DNA of 64,000 bases from Rhodococcus maanshanensis NBRC 100610 (GTDB lineage: Bacteria > Actinomycetota > Actinomycetes > Mycobacteriales > Mycobacteriaceae): the NCBI RefSeq assembly GCF_001894865.1, contig NZ_BCXA01000030.1, positions 49,717 through 113,716 on the forward strand, written 5' to 3'. Shown piece after piece: positions 8,590-18,616 of this stretch (positions are counted from its first letter, which is position 1; each line of letters opens with the position of its first letter). The position numbers and the translations under genes were made by a program. Under the pieces are notes generated by a model, which saw only the letters and a program-made list of their open reading frames with translations, ran no database searches and was not told where the DNA came from.

Positions 8590-9378
8590 CTAGGTGTGGC
8601 TGATCCGCCGGTTGATCTCCCTGATCAGCCAGGTCGGGGAGAACCGCGACGCCACCATCATCGCGCCGGCCTGCCGACCCACCGGATAGTGCACCTTCGC
8701 CAGCATCCGGTGCGAGCGCCTGGTCGCCTTGACGACGACCTTCGCGACGTCGGCCGCGGTCAGCTTGATGCCGAGCGAGTCGGCGCTGCGCATGTCCAGG
8801 TTCCCGGTCATCGCGGTGTTCACGAACAGCGGCCAGACCGCGAGCACCCTGATACGGTGCCGCCGCCACTCCAGCTCCAGCGCCTCGGTGAGGCCCCGGA
8901 CGGCGAACTTGGTGGCGCCGTAGGTGGCGAGCTCGGGCTGGCCGTAGATCGCCGAGGCCGAACACAGGTTGACCAGCTGCGAACCGGGCGTCGCCTGCAG
9001 GTAGGGGAAGGCGGCCCGGCTGCCGATCACGACGCCGCCGACATTGATGTCGAGCATCCGCTGATGCTCGGCGAGCGGAATCTCCTCGAACCTGCCCGAG
9101 TAGAGCACCCCCGCGTTGTTCACCAGGATGTCGAGGCGGTGCGAGGCCACCTCCGCGAACTCGGCGAGCCGCGCATCCCACTGCTCGGCATCGGTGACGT
9201 CCAGCAGACCGGTGGAGACCTCCCCGCCACCCGCACGGATCTCCCGTGCCAGGTCCGCGAGGCCGGTCTCGTCGATGTCGAAGGCACCGACGAGGTATCC
9301 GGCCCGCGCGAACTCCAGCGCGGTCGCCCTGCCGATCCCGGCCGCCGCACCGGTGATGACCACTGTCTGCTTCGCCAT
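8590..9378 (-). CDS. Short-chain dehydrogenase/reductase
   Basis: A 262-residue classical SDR. The cofactor loop TGAAAGIGRA (TGxxxGxG) is at residues 9-18, NNAG at about 88-91, and the catalytic Ser, Tyr and Lys are seen in CSASAIYGQPELATYGATKFA (YxxxK with the Tyr near 153). An acidic residue after the second strand (FDIDE) suggests NAD(H) preference. The C-terminal extension (residues about 210-262) with positive charges resembles membrane-associated actinobacterial SDRs acting on lipid or retinol-like substrates. Substrate unknown; it is monocistronic by context. Confidence 0.88.
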   Translation of the reverse strand: MAKQTVVITGAAAGIGRATALEFARAGYLVGAFDIDETGLADLAREIRAGGGEVSTGLLDVTDAEQWDARLAEFAEVASHRLDILVNNAGVLYSGRFEEIPLAEHQRMLDINVGGVVIGSRAAFPYLQATPGSQLVNLCSASAIYGQPELATYGATKFAVRGLTEALELEWRRHRIRVLAVWPLFVNTAMTGNLDMRSADSLGIKLTAADVAKVVVKATRRSHRMLAKVHYPVGRQAGAMMVASRFSPTWLIREINRRISHT

Positions 9379-9425
9379 GTCGGCCAGCGTATGCCGTGCG
9401 CCTACCCTGGGGGGTGGAGGAATCG

Positions 9426-9872
9426 ATGTTTCACGAGCGCATCGTCCGCACGGTGCTGACCATCACCGTCGGCTACCTGATCGTCCTGGCGATCTGGCTG
9501 GGCTGGCTCGTCCAACACACGCCGCCGGGCACCGTCCCGTACCAGATCGGCGGGTTGCTGGCCGCGTACGGCTCGGCGCTCGGGCTCGGGATGATCTGGG
9601 CCGACCGGCCGCCAAGGGCGGACCGGAAGCTGGAGCGCCGCGGGCTGGAGGGCTGGGCCAGGATCGAGAGCACGCAGCGGCTCGCCGAGACCGCCGATCA
9701 CGGTCAACTCACCGAGCTGCGGCTCGAACTCACCGTCCCCGGGGAAGAGTCCTACTCGGGCCGGGTGGTCTACGAGGTGCCCGCGTCGATGCGTGAGCAA
9801 TTCGTGCCGGGCAAGACGGTGCCGATCCGGGTCGACCCCCACAATCGGGACCGAATCGTGCTCTGCCCCTAA
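9426..9872 (+). CDS. Small membrane protein with C-terminal soluble domain
   Basis: A 148-residue protein. Two membrane segments are seen at about residues 8-28 and 40-57, followed by a soluble region of about 90 residues predicted to be beta-rich (ELRLELTVPG, SGRVVYEVPA, VPIRVDPHNRDRIVL). The ending resembles the DUF3592-type fold in which the last strand carries a VDP-x-N/D-R motif. The ATG at 9426 is preceded by GGTGGAGG with 5-base spacing, so it is preferred over an upstream in-frame ATG. Function unknown; it stands alone between two oppositely oriented genes. Confidence 0.75.
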   Translation: MFHERIVRTVLTITVGYLIVLAIWLGWLVQHTPPGTVPYQIGGLLAAYGSALGLGMIWADRPPRADRKLERRGLEGWARIESTQRLAETADHGQLTELRLELTVPGEESYSGRVVYEVPASMREQFVPGKTVPIRVDPHNRDRIVLCP

Positions 9873-9915
9873 TCAGTTCAGGGGTACAGGGGTTCGGGGT
9901 TCAGCGGCCCGGGAG

Positions 9916-10620
9916 CTAGCTGGTGCGGTTCTTCCTGCCGAGCGCGAGCATGCCTTCGACCAGGAGGAACTGCGCGGCCGCATAGCTCGCGAGGATCACG
10001 CCCTCGGCGGCCCGACGGCCCGACTCCTTGCGGATGAACAGTCGCCGCACCACGATCAGGCCATCCGAGCCGGTGAACAGCAGCCCGCCCAGTCCGAGCC
10101 AGCTCCTCCGGTCCGCGTTCGGCAGCGCAAGGCCCGCCGTGGTCTCGGCGCCGGGGGCCAGCGCCGGGTCGGCCGAGAGCGTGGACGTCGTGGCCAGCGC
10201 CGCACCGTACGCGGTGAGCGGGGTGGAGACCGTGCGCGCCCTTGCCCGCAGCAGACCGGCCGCACCGAGCCAGCCCAGCTTCCGCGGGATCAGGGCCTGC
10301 GCGGTGGGGCGCGCACCGCGTCGCAGCAACAGCGTCGTGTAGGCGGCCTGCATGACGGCGAACGACGAGGCGCCGCGCACCAGCCTGGCATCGTTGTCGG
10401 GGTCGATCATGAAGACGTCGCCGACGGTCGCGGCGGCGAGCCCGCCGACCAGCAAGGCGGTGTCGGCGGCGTCCGTCTCGGAGCGCTCGCGCAGAACCCG
10501 GACCGCGAGTGCGGGCGCGATCAGCGGCTTGGCGACCTGCTGCAGCCGTTCGTTCCCGATGACCGCACCCAGCACGGTGGCTCCGGTCGCGCCGAGGAAC
10601 ACCGCATGCTCGAGCCGCAT
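9916..10620 (-). CDS. YhhN/TMEM86-like membrane protein, possible lysoplasmalogenase
   Basis: A 234-residue membrane protein with about seven or eight hydrophobic segments. The early LIAPALAV segment and GDVFMI motif with an intramembrane Asp, and the late FTGSDGLIV motif, match the YhhN family, whose characterised members hydrolyse lysoplasmalogen. Several more polar loops lie between. Start at 10620 is chosen because AAAGAGG lies just upstream on the coding strand; a longer upstream extension overlaps the divergent lipase gene. It is divergent from the lipase gene, with 226 bp between them that hold no obvious conserved element. Confidence 0.75.
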   Translation of the reverse strand: MRLEHAVFLGATGATVLGAVIGNERLQQVAKPLIAPALAVRVLRERSETDAADTALLVGGLAAATVGDVFMIDPDNDARLVRGASSFAVMQAAYTTLLLRRGARPTAQALIPRKLGWLGAAGLLRARARTVSTPLTAYGAALATTSTLSADPALAPGAETTAGLALPNADRRSWLGLGGLLFTGSDGLIVVRRLFIRKESGRRAAEGVILASYAAAQFLLVEGMLALGRKNRTS

Positions 10621-10846
10621 CTCTACCTCTTTCGGTGACGATTGACGTGTGGCCCGAGCGTATCGGGTGACCGGTCGGGGTCCTAGCGGCGGCGGCGCCA
10701 GGGCGACATCGGTCCAGCGCACGAGGCCGCCCGGCACCGGCGGTTCGCCTTGACGGCGATCCCGGGGTCTGTTGCCATGTGAGCGAAGGCCTTGATTGCG
10801 ATCGGATTTCGCCGGTCGGCTCGGCTCACAGGGGGGCGTTACACGT

Positions 10847-11761
10847 ATGGGAATCAGACATGGTGCCCGATCGGTGTCGATGCGGCTGGGCGTACTCGGC
10901 GTCGCGCTCGCGGGGGTGCTCGCGATATCGGCGACGCCTGCCATCGCTGCGCCCGACAGCGGCTCGGCGGCGCAGGCCCTCCCGGCAGGAACGGTGGTCG
11001 AGCCCGCGATCGATTGCCAACCGAGCAGCGCCCGGCCCCGTCCCGTGCTGGTTCTGCCAGGAGCGGACGGCGCCACCTCGGACACCGCGTCCCAGTGGGA
11101 GGTGGTCGTCACGGCGCTGCGGCAACAGGGCGCCTGCACCCTGGTCTTCCAGGGCGGGGTCATCGACGGCCGACGGTGGGCGGGAGACATGACCGGCGCG
11201 GCCCGCCAGCTGGCGGACTTCGTCGCGAAGGTCAAGGACACCACCGGGGCACCCCAGGTCGACATCGTGGCCCACTCTGCCGGCTCCGTCGTCGCGAACT
11301 ACTTCGTCAAGGTGCTCGGCGGCGCGCAGGACGTGCACGACATGGTGCTGCTCACGCCGGAGGCCCGCGGCTGCGACGGCGCCGGTTTCCTGGCCCAGTA
11401 CGGAATCAAGGACTTGCCGGTCACCCCGGTGCAGGTGCTGGAGGCGCTGCCCTTCCTGGCACCGGCGCTGGCCGCGCTGTCACCCGAGATGGCATCGGCA
11501 CTCCAACTGTCGCCGGTGTCCGAGTTCTATCGGACCCTCATGGACGGGCCCATCGCCCAACCCGGCGTCAGCTACGCCGTGATGGCGACGAAGAACGATC
11601 AGGTCGCGACGCCGCCCGGCACGTGCTCCTTCATCACCGAGCCCGGTGTGGCCAACATCTTCTATGAAGACGTCTTCCCCGGCAGCCCCGCCGTGGACCA
11701 CTCGAGCCTTCGATCGAGCCAGGAGACGGCGGGCTGGATCGTGGACCAGCTCTATCGCTGA
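10847..11761 (+). CDS. Secreted alpha/beta-hydrolase (lipase class 2-like esterase)
   Basis: A 304-residue protein with a Sec signal peptide (basic start, hydrophobic core at about 13-30, cleavage near AIA-AP at 34). The nucleophile elbow is AHSAG with Ser at about 144, the Ala-for-Gly variant typical of EstA/LipA class 2 lipases. An oxyanion region VLVLPGADG lies near residue 68, and DHSSL near the C terminus supplies the likely His. Three or four Cys (PAIDCQ, GACTL, RGCDG, PGTCSF) suggest disulfides in the extracellular enzyme. It likely hydrolyses lipid or ester substrates outside the cell. ATG 10847 follows a run of G that may act as a weak ribosome site. Confidence 0.82.
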   Translation: MGIRHGARSVSMRLGVLGVALAGVLAISATPAIAAPDSGSAAQALPAGTVVEPAIDCQPSSARPRPVLVLPGADGATSDTASQWEVVVTALRQQGACTLVFQGGVIDGRRWAGDMTGAARQLADFVAKVKDTTGAPQVDIVAHSAGSVVANYFVKVLGGAQDVHDMVLLTPEARGCDGAGFLAQYGIKDLPVTPVQVLEALPFLAPALAALSPEMASALQLSPVSEFYRTLMDGPIAQPGVSYAVMATKNDQVATPPGTCSFITEPGVANIFYEDVFPGSPAVDHSSLRSSQETAGWIVDQLYR

Positions 11762-11837
11762 CCCATGAGCGATGGCCGGGATCCCTCGGCCTGCCCCTAT
11801 CCTCGAGGGACGAGCACACGGAGGATCGGCGATCTCA

Positions 11838-12437
11838 ATGACATTCATCAAGATGTGTGGCCTGCGGGACGAGGCCACGGTTGACCGCGCCGTGCAGCTC
11901 GGCGTCGACGCCGTGGGATTCGTCTTCGCGCGGAGCCCTCGCCAGGTGACCCCCGAGGTGGCCGCGCAGCTGCGGCAGCGAGTCCCCGAGGGCATCCTCG
12001 CGGTCGGGGTGTTCACCGGAATAGGGATCGCCGACATCGTCTCCGCCGCGACGACATCGGGAATCGATGTCGTGCAGGTGCACGATCTGCGGTCGGCCGA
12101 CGAGGTCACGGCTCTCCACGATGCCGGGCTCCGCGTCGTCCGGGCGGTGAACACCGGCGGCGTGGGCGACCCCTCGGCGAGCTTCGGCGAGGACCTCCTG
12201 CTCGTCGACGGCGCCGTCGCAGGAGCGGGCGTCACCTGGGACTGGCAGGACCGGTCTCTGCTGCCGGGCGGTCGGTGGATCCTCGCGGGCGGGCTCGACC
12301 CCCTCAACGTCGCGCAGGCGCTGGACGCCAGCGGGGCCTGGGGCGTCGACGTCAGCAGCGGCATCGAGTCGAGCCGCGGCGTCAAGGACCAGGAACTGAT
12401 GGCGGCCTTCGTGACCGCGGTGCGCCGACGCGGATAG
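11838..12437 (+). CDS. trpF: Phosphoribosylanthranilate isomerase (TrpF) homolog
   Basis: A 199-residue TIM-barrel enzyme of tryptophan synthesis that isomerises N-(5'-phosphoribosyl)anthranilate. Catalytic residues are conserved: C7 in KMCGL and D124 in LLVDGAVAGAG. The phosphate-binding blocks ILAGGLDPLNV and GVDVSSGIESSRGVKD are canonical. Length is normal. No other trp gene is nearby. In many actinobacteria the step is done by the bifunctional HisA/PriA enzyme, so a solitary TrpF is notable. The ATG at 11838 is preceded by GGAGG about 19 bases upstream, an imperfect distance, but homologs begin here. Confidence 0.85.
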   Translation: MTFIKMCGLRDEATVDRAVQLGVDAVGFVFARSPRQVTPEVAAQLRQRVPEGILAVGVFTGIGIADIVSAATTSGIDVVQVHDLRSADEVTALHDAGLRVVRAVNTGGVGDPSASFGEDLLLVDGAVAGAGVTWDWQDRSLLPGGRWILAGGLDPLNVAQALDASGAWGVDVSSGIESSRGVKDQELMAAFVTAVRRRG

Positions 12438-12464
12438 CGAACGGCTCGTCGGATCCCGCACCCG

Positions 12465-14486
12465 TCAGCGGACCGCGGCACGCCGGGCTCTGCGTTGATC
12501 GGGCCCACGATCGTCCTCCCAGCGCGCCCGGCGGTAGCGGCGACGCCGTCCGACCCGCGCGGCTCCGATCGCCGCGGCCACCCCGGCGAGAACCCCGAGC
12601 ACCGCACACACCACGACGGTGGCGACGGTGGGCTGCCGACCCAAGAGCACCCAGACCGCACCGACGACGGCCACCGCGAGGACACCCACGCTCAACGGGA
12701 GACCGATGCTCGCGGAGATCCGGCGGCGCCCCCTGCGTAACGCGCGGACAAACGATTCCACATAGGCGATCCCGAACAGGAACAACGCCGCCACGCCGAC
12801 GGCGGCGGCCGTCGTGAGCGCCGATTGCTCGGTACGGACGGGGAACTGCCAGGTCTGCGTCACCCGGCCCGCCTGCAGGAAGGACAGCTCACCGGTGAGT
12901 TCCCCCGCGACGAGGTACTGACCGCCGAGCGAGGGCAGGGTGGCCGCGACGCCGCCGTCCACGGGCGCCAAAGGCGCGGTCCGCACCTGCTTCACCGGCT
13001 GTCCGAGCGCCTTGAGGGTCATGCTCACCGAGTCGGCGGGGACCGGGCCGGCCGCGGACACCGGCACCGGCTGCACCAGATCGACGCGGACCGGATCGAC
13101 GGTCCCTGGGTCCACCCCCGCGACGGTCACGGTCCCCGGCGGCGGGGTCTCCCCGCCGACCGCCGATCCGAGGCCAAGCAGCGCCACAGCGATCGTGACC
13201 GCCGCGAGTGCGGCCGCGATGCGATAGGGCACGCGCGGAGACGGAATGTCCACCACCGACCGCACCGGCACCAGATCCGCGTCCGCGACGTCGATCAGCC
13301 GCACGCCCCGAGCGTGCACGGATGTCGTCGGGCGCATCGTGGGCGGCGTCGGCGGCGGCAGGGGCGTGCCCGGCAACGGCGCGCTCCCAGGAGGAACCGA
13401 CCCCGGTGCCGTCGACTCGCCGCCACCGGCAACCGTCGCCTCGCCCACCCCGGCAACCGTCGGCCCGCCTGCCTCCGCCACGGTCGATGTCCCGGTCACC
13501 GGCCTGGCCAGCGGCCGCGTCACCGGAAGCGTCGGATGCTCCCCGTCCACCGGTGGCGGCGGCGCGGTACCCATCCCGGCGGCGGTCACGATCGTGTCCG
13601 CACCCATGACCGGAATCCCCTCGGCGGCAAGCCAACCCGGTCCCCACCGTCCAGCGGAGGCCGCGGCGAGTGCGACCCCGAACTCCTCGGCCGTCGCGTA
13701 GCGCTGCTGCGGATCCGTCGCCAGTCCGCGCATCACCACCTCGGCGATCTGCTCTGGAACGGTCGGCGCGGTCTCGCTCAGTGGCGTCGGCTGATCGAAG
13801 GCGTGCATGAACAGGATCGCCATCGGCTCGTCCGCGGGCGGGAAGGGCAGCGAACCGGAGAGCAGCTCGTACAGCATCGTCGCCATCGCGTAAACGTCCG
13901 TCGCCGGGGACAATTCACCGCCGCGGGCCTGCTCGGGAGCGATGTATGACGGGGTCCCGATGACATCGCCCTCCCTCGTCGCGAGCGTCTCGTCGCCGCC
14001 GACGACCTTCGCGATCCCGAAATCCGTCACCTTGACCGCCCCCGACGCGGCGAACATCAGGTTCTCGGGCTTGACGTCCCGGTGCAGGATCCCCCGTTCG
14101 TGCGCTGCCTTGAGGCCGGCCGCGCAGGCGAGCACCACGGCGACGGCCGAGTGCGAATTGAGCCCGGTCCCGGCGAACCGGTTCCAGACCGTCCCGCCCG
14201 GCAGCAGCTCCATCACCAGCAGGCAGAGTCCGTCGTGCTCGACATAGTCGTAGACCGGCACGACGTGCGGATGATCCAGCGAGGCGAGTAGTCGCCCCTC
14301 AGCCGTGAAGCGGTGCCGGACAGCCGGATCGGAGGCGAACGCCGGCGGTAGTTGCTTGATCGCCACCGGCCGCCCGAGCGCACGATGACGCCCCGACAGC
14401 ACGACGCCCCAGCCGCCCCGCCCGAGTTCTCCGCCGATGTCGTACGCGGGCAGGGATTCGCTGACCCGGTCGGTGTCGCGGTCCAT
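12465..14486 (-). CDS. Receptor-type Ser/Thr protein kinase
   Basis: A 673-residue Hanks-type kinase. The N-terminal catalytic domain (about 15-275) has the Gly loop GRGGWG, K44 in VAIKQL, HRDVKPEN with Asp at 137, DFG at 155-157 and APEQARGG; Thr residues at 168-178 form the activation loop. A Pro/Thr/Val-rich linker (about 300-390) follows, then a membrane segment near 431-452, an extracytoplasmic region of about 110 residues predicted to be beta-rich, and three further membrane segments at the C terminus. There are no PASTA repeats, so it is not PknB-like. It is probably an operon with the next two genes, which encode surface proteins, and faces an FHA-domain regulator. Confidence 0.93.
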   Translation of the reverse strand: MDRDTDRVSESLPAYDIGGELGRGGWGVVLSGRHRALGRPVAIKQLPPAFASDPAVRHRFTAEGRLLASLDHPHVVPVYDYVEHDGLCLLVMELLPGGTVWNRFAGTGLNSHSAVAVVLACAAGLKAAHERGILHRDVKPENLMFAASGAVKVTDFGIAKVVGGDETLATREGDVIGTPSYIAPEQARGGELSPATDVYAMATMLYELLSGSLPFPPADEPMAILFMHAFDQPTPLSETAPTVPEQIAEVVMRGLATDPQQRYATAEEFGVALAAASAGRWGPGWLAAEGIPVMGADTIVTAAGMGTAPPPPVDGEHPTLPVTRPLARPVTGTSTVAEAGGPTVAGVGEATVAGGGESTAPGSVPPGSAPLPGTPLPPPTPPTMRPTTSVHARGVRLIDVADADLVPVRSVVDIPSPRVPYRIAAALAAVTIAVALLGLGSAVGGETPPPGTVTVAGVDPGTVDPVRVDLVQPVPVSAAGPVPADSVSMTLKALGQPVKQVRTAPLAPVDGGVAATLPSLGGQYLVAGELTGELSFLQAGRVTQTWQFPVRTEQSALTTAAAVGVAALFLFGIAYVESFVRALRRGRRRISASIGLPLSVGVLAVAVVGAVWVLLGRQPTVATVVVCAVLGVLAGVAAAIGAARVGRRRRYRRARWEDDRGPDQRRARRAAVR

Positions 14487-14495
14487 GGTCCTGGC

Positions 14496-15380
14496 TCATT
14501 TCCGGTCGATGTCGGGGAGCGTGGCCTGCGCCGATTGTGTCGGCACCGTGGGCCGATCCCGGCGGGTGCGCTCGGCGCCCTCGCGCCACTCCGCCTCGTC
14601 CAACTCGCCCTCGTAGTCCTCCTCGTCCTCACCCAACTCGTCCTCGTCCAGGGGCGTCGGGGTGAGATAGCCGAGGAAGAAGAACCCCACCGCGAAGGCG
14701 GCCGCGACGACCAGCCACCGCTCCGTCGTCGGGACCCACACCCGCAACGCGGACAGGGTGAACACGAGCACCAGTCCGATGCCGATCCCCGGGGTGAGGA
14801 ACCGCAGCCCGCGACGCCACCGGTTCTGCGGCATCCGATTTCGGGCGATGGCCAGCACTGTGTCGAGCAGCGCGAGGACGGTGAGCATTGCCAAGGCGAG
14901 CCCGAACAGGCCGTAGACGGATATCAGCGAACCGCGCACATCGGTGACGATCGGGATGTCGACGATCACCTGGCCGCTGCCGTCGAGCAGGGTCAGCGAG
15001 CCGTTGATGAGTCCGGTGGCCTGGCCGTCCAGACCGGACAGGTCGACCGCGTACGCGATCGTCTGGGTCTCCCCTGGCTCGACGGTGGCCGCCATCGAGC
15101 TGTGATAGTCGAAGAAGCTCAGCCCGAGCACATGACCAGAGAGGTCGACCGAGCTGACGCTCACGACCTCCGCCGAGTTGTTCATCAGCACGATCTCGAC
15201 CTGCGCCGCGCCTGACGGGTCGAGATAGACGGGGTGGTCCTGGTCTACGAACGCGACGTCCTGCCCGTTCACGCTCGCCGCAACCCCCACCGCCGATTCC
15301 GTCTGTGCGACGGCGGAGGTCACCGAGAGTCCGACGATGCCGAGAATCGCGATCGGCACCGCGATCAGCCAGGTCTTCAT
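14496..15380 (-). CDS. Membrane protein with extracytoplasmic beta domain and acidic tail
   Basis: A 294-residue protein I do not recognise as a named family. It has a signal peptide (about 1-25, cleavage near AVA-Q), an extracytoplasmic domain of about 120 residues with alternating hydrophobic strands (AQVEIVLMNNSAEVV, TQTIAYAVDLSGL), then three or four membrane segments (about 145-165, 185-205, 215-235) and a cytoplasmic tail rich in Asp/Glu (DEDELGEDEEDYEG) ending in Arg/Thr-rich sequence. The layout, a beta domain followed by several membrane helices, repeats that of the C-terminal half of the adjacent kinase. It lies 9 bp from the kinase gene and 14 bp from the repeat protein, so one operon is likely. 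The Thr/Ser tail could be a kinase substrate. Confidence 0.72.
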   Translation of the reverse strand: MKTWLIAVPIAILGIVGLSVTSAVAQTESAVGVAASVNGQDVAFVDQDHPVYLDPSGAAQVEIVLMNNSAEVVSVSSVDLSGHVLGLSFFDYHSSMAATVEPGETQTIAYAVDLSGLDGQATGLINGSLTLLDGSGQVIVDIPIVTDVRGSLISVYGLFGLALAMLTVLALLDTVLAIARNRMPQNRWRRGLRFLTPGIGIGLVLVFTLSALRVWVPTTERWLVVAAAFAVGFFFLGYLTPTPLDEDELGEDEEDYEGELDEAEWREGAERTRRDRPTVPTQSAQATLPDIDRK

Positions 15381-15394
15381 CAGTGCTCCTCAAC

Positions 15395-17011
<1,617 letters not shown>

Positions 17012-17213
17012 CCGGACCACTTCCTCAGCTCCACGCGCGTTGCATCCCAGTCTCCCCTCGGTGCGAGGGCGGGACAATAGATCCCGCTGGGCTATCCACT
17101 ATTCTTGCTGGTAGACGGCCATAAAACGTCACCACAAGGTCGGAAGGTGCTCACTCCTACGGCCCAACGACCGGCAATCGGAACTAGACTGAGCCAGCAG
17201 GGGCATTTGCGTC

Positions 17214-17861
17214 ATGCCCACCGAGGCGCGCATTGGGGCGGCCGTGAGCCAACTGGATGGGCCCCGTCTGAGCTACACCGACGACGACGGGAACCAACGC
17301 GAACTCGCACTGGTCGAGGACTCGCCGCGCCTCACCGTGGGACGGTCTCGGCAGGCCGATATCGCCTTCGCGTCGGATCACAACGTCTCCCGCCTGCATG
17401 CGGCGATCGAGTGGATGGGCACCCACTGGACCATCGTCGACGACGGGCTCTCTCGGAACGGCACCTTCGTCAACGGCGAGCGGCTGACCGGGCGCAGGCG
17501 CCTGCAGGCGGGCGACAACATCCGGATCGGATCCTCGACCCTGACCTTCCACTACACGCCGCCGAGCGGTGACCTGACCGGGATCGCCGACGCCATGCCC
17601 ACTCGCGCCGCGTTGACACCGGCCCAGCAGGCGATCGTGGTCGAACTCTGCCGGCCTTACAAGAACAAGGCCGCATTCGCGAACCCCTCCTCCAACCAGC
17701 AGATCGCGGAACGCCTGTTCGTCAGTGTCGAGACGGTGAAAACCCATCTGCGCACGCTGTTCTCGAAGTTCGGCGTGGAGGATCTGCCGCAGAATCAGAA
17801 GCGGGCGCAGCTCGCCAAACGCGCGTTGCAGAGCGGCGTGGTCACCGACCGCGACCTCTGA
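17214..17861 (+). CDS. FHA-domain / LuxR-type helix-turn-helix regulator
   Basis: A 215-residue protein that joins a phosphothreonine-binding FHA domain to a DNA-binding domain. FHA landmarks are GRS at 43-45, SRLHA at 59-63 and RNGTFVNG at 81-88. After a linker, residues about 131-205 resemble a LuxR/GerE domain (ALTPAQQAIVVELC, then QQIAERLFVSVETVKTHLRT). The N terminus has no receiver. Known FHA proteins bind Thr-phosphorylated partners, so this one would link kinase activity to transcription. It is divergent from the kinase/surface-protein operon, with 202 bp between the start codons. ATG 17214 is used; GTG 17244 is an alternative start before the FHA core. Confidence 0.88.
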   Translation: MPTEARIGAAVSQLDGPRLSYTDDDGNQRELALVEDSPRLTVGRSRQADIAFASDHNVSRLHAAIEWMGTHWTIVDDGLSRNGTFVNGERLTGRRRLQAGDNIRIGSSTLTFHYTPPSGDLTGIADAMPTRAALTPAQQAIVVELCRPYKNKAAFANPSSNQQIAERLFVSVETVKTHLRTLFSKFGVEDLPQNQKRAQLAKRALQSGVVTDRDL

Positions 17862-18019
17862 GAACCGCCCCGCGACGAGGCCACCACGTTTGCCACGCGC
17901 AGACTGTGCGGTTGGTTTCGGGGCCACGGACTGTGAGAGCATGGCCTCGGCCGACCCCTGGCGCTTCGACGGCAGGGACACGGCCGGGGGAAAGTCACAT
18001 CACACAACGGGGGATTCAC

Positions 18020-18532
18020 ATGAGTATTCGTAGCTTTGCCGTGCGCGCGATCGGTGCGGGCACCGTCGCCGCGGCCGCCCTGATCAGCCTGGCCGGTCCG
18101 GCCGCCGCCGCGCCGGCACCGGCGCCCATCGTGCACCTGGGCTTCAACGGACCGGCCATGCCGGTCCTCGGGCAGAATGCCTTCTGCAACGGGGTCGTCG
18201 ACACCTTCGTCGAGACCGATCCGGCCCGATCTGGGCTCGCCACCGTGGTGTTCACCTCGCGCGGCATGCACGGGGTCGGCCCGGAGTGGGCCACCAATCC
18301 GGTCTGCCGCATCAAGGCCGATATCGTGTGGAACCTCGGCGTGCTGGCGAACCAGGTCAAAACCGTCGAGCTCAACTTCGGCGAACGCCCCGGCGAGTCG
18401 GTCCGGGCGGAGATCAACCCGGGACCCGGCGTCGCCGCGATCAGCATCCAGGCACTCTACGTGAACCCCTACTACAACGAGCTCCGGCCGCAGGTGTCGA
18501 TGGGAGTCATGGGCTACGCGATCATCCCCTGA
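18020..18532 (+). CDS. Secreted protein of unknown function
   Basis: A 170-residue protein with a Sec signal peptide (basic start, hydrophobic core at about 9-28, Ala-rich cleavage region AAAAPAPAP). The mature part has two Cys (NAFCNGV and NPVCRIK) that could pair, a beta-rich pattern, and an Asn/Tyr-rich segment (YVNPYYNELRP). Homologs I recall are small exported actinobacterial proteins without known role. A GGGGGA ribosome site lies about 7 bases before the ATG. It follows the FHA regulator by 158 bp on the same strand and ends at a strong hairpin; a link to that module is possible but not shown. Confidence 0.75.
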   Translation: MSIRSFAVRAIGAGTVAAAALISLAGPAAAAPAPAPIVHLGFNGPAMPVLGQNAFCNGVVDTFVETDPARSGLATVVFTSRGMHGVGPEWATNPVCRIKADIVWNLGVLANQVKTVELNFGERPGESVRAEINPGPGVAAISIQALYVNPYYNELRPQVSMGVMGYAIIP

Positions 18533-18555
18533 TCCGCGGCACCCACTGAACACCC

Positions 18556-18616
18556 GCTGAGCGGGGGTTCGGGCGGCCGGTTTCACGCGAAACCGGCCGC
18601 CGAACCCCCGTTCAGC
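18556..18616. terminator. Bidirectional hairpin terminator
   Basis: Arms 18556-18584 and 18589-18616 form a stem of about 26 bp with one mismatch and one bulged G around an ACGC loop. It separates the secreted-protein gene from galK, whose stop codon lies inside the right arm. Confidence 0.85.
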
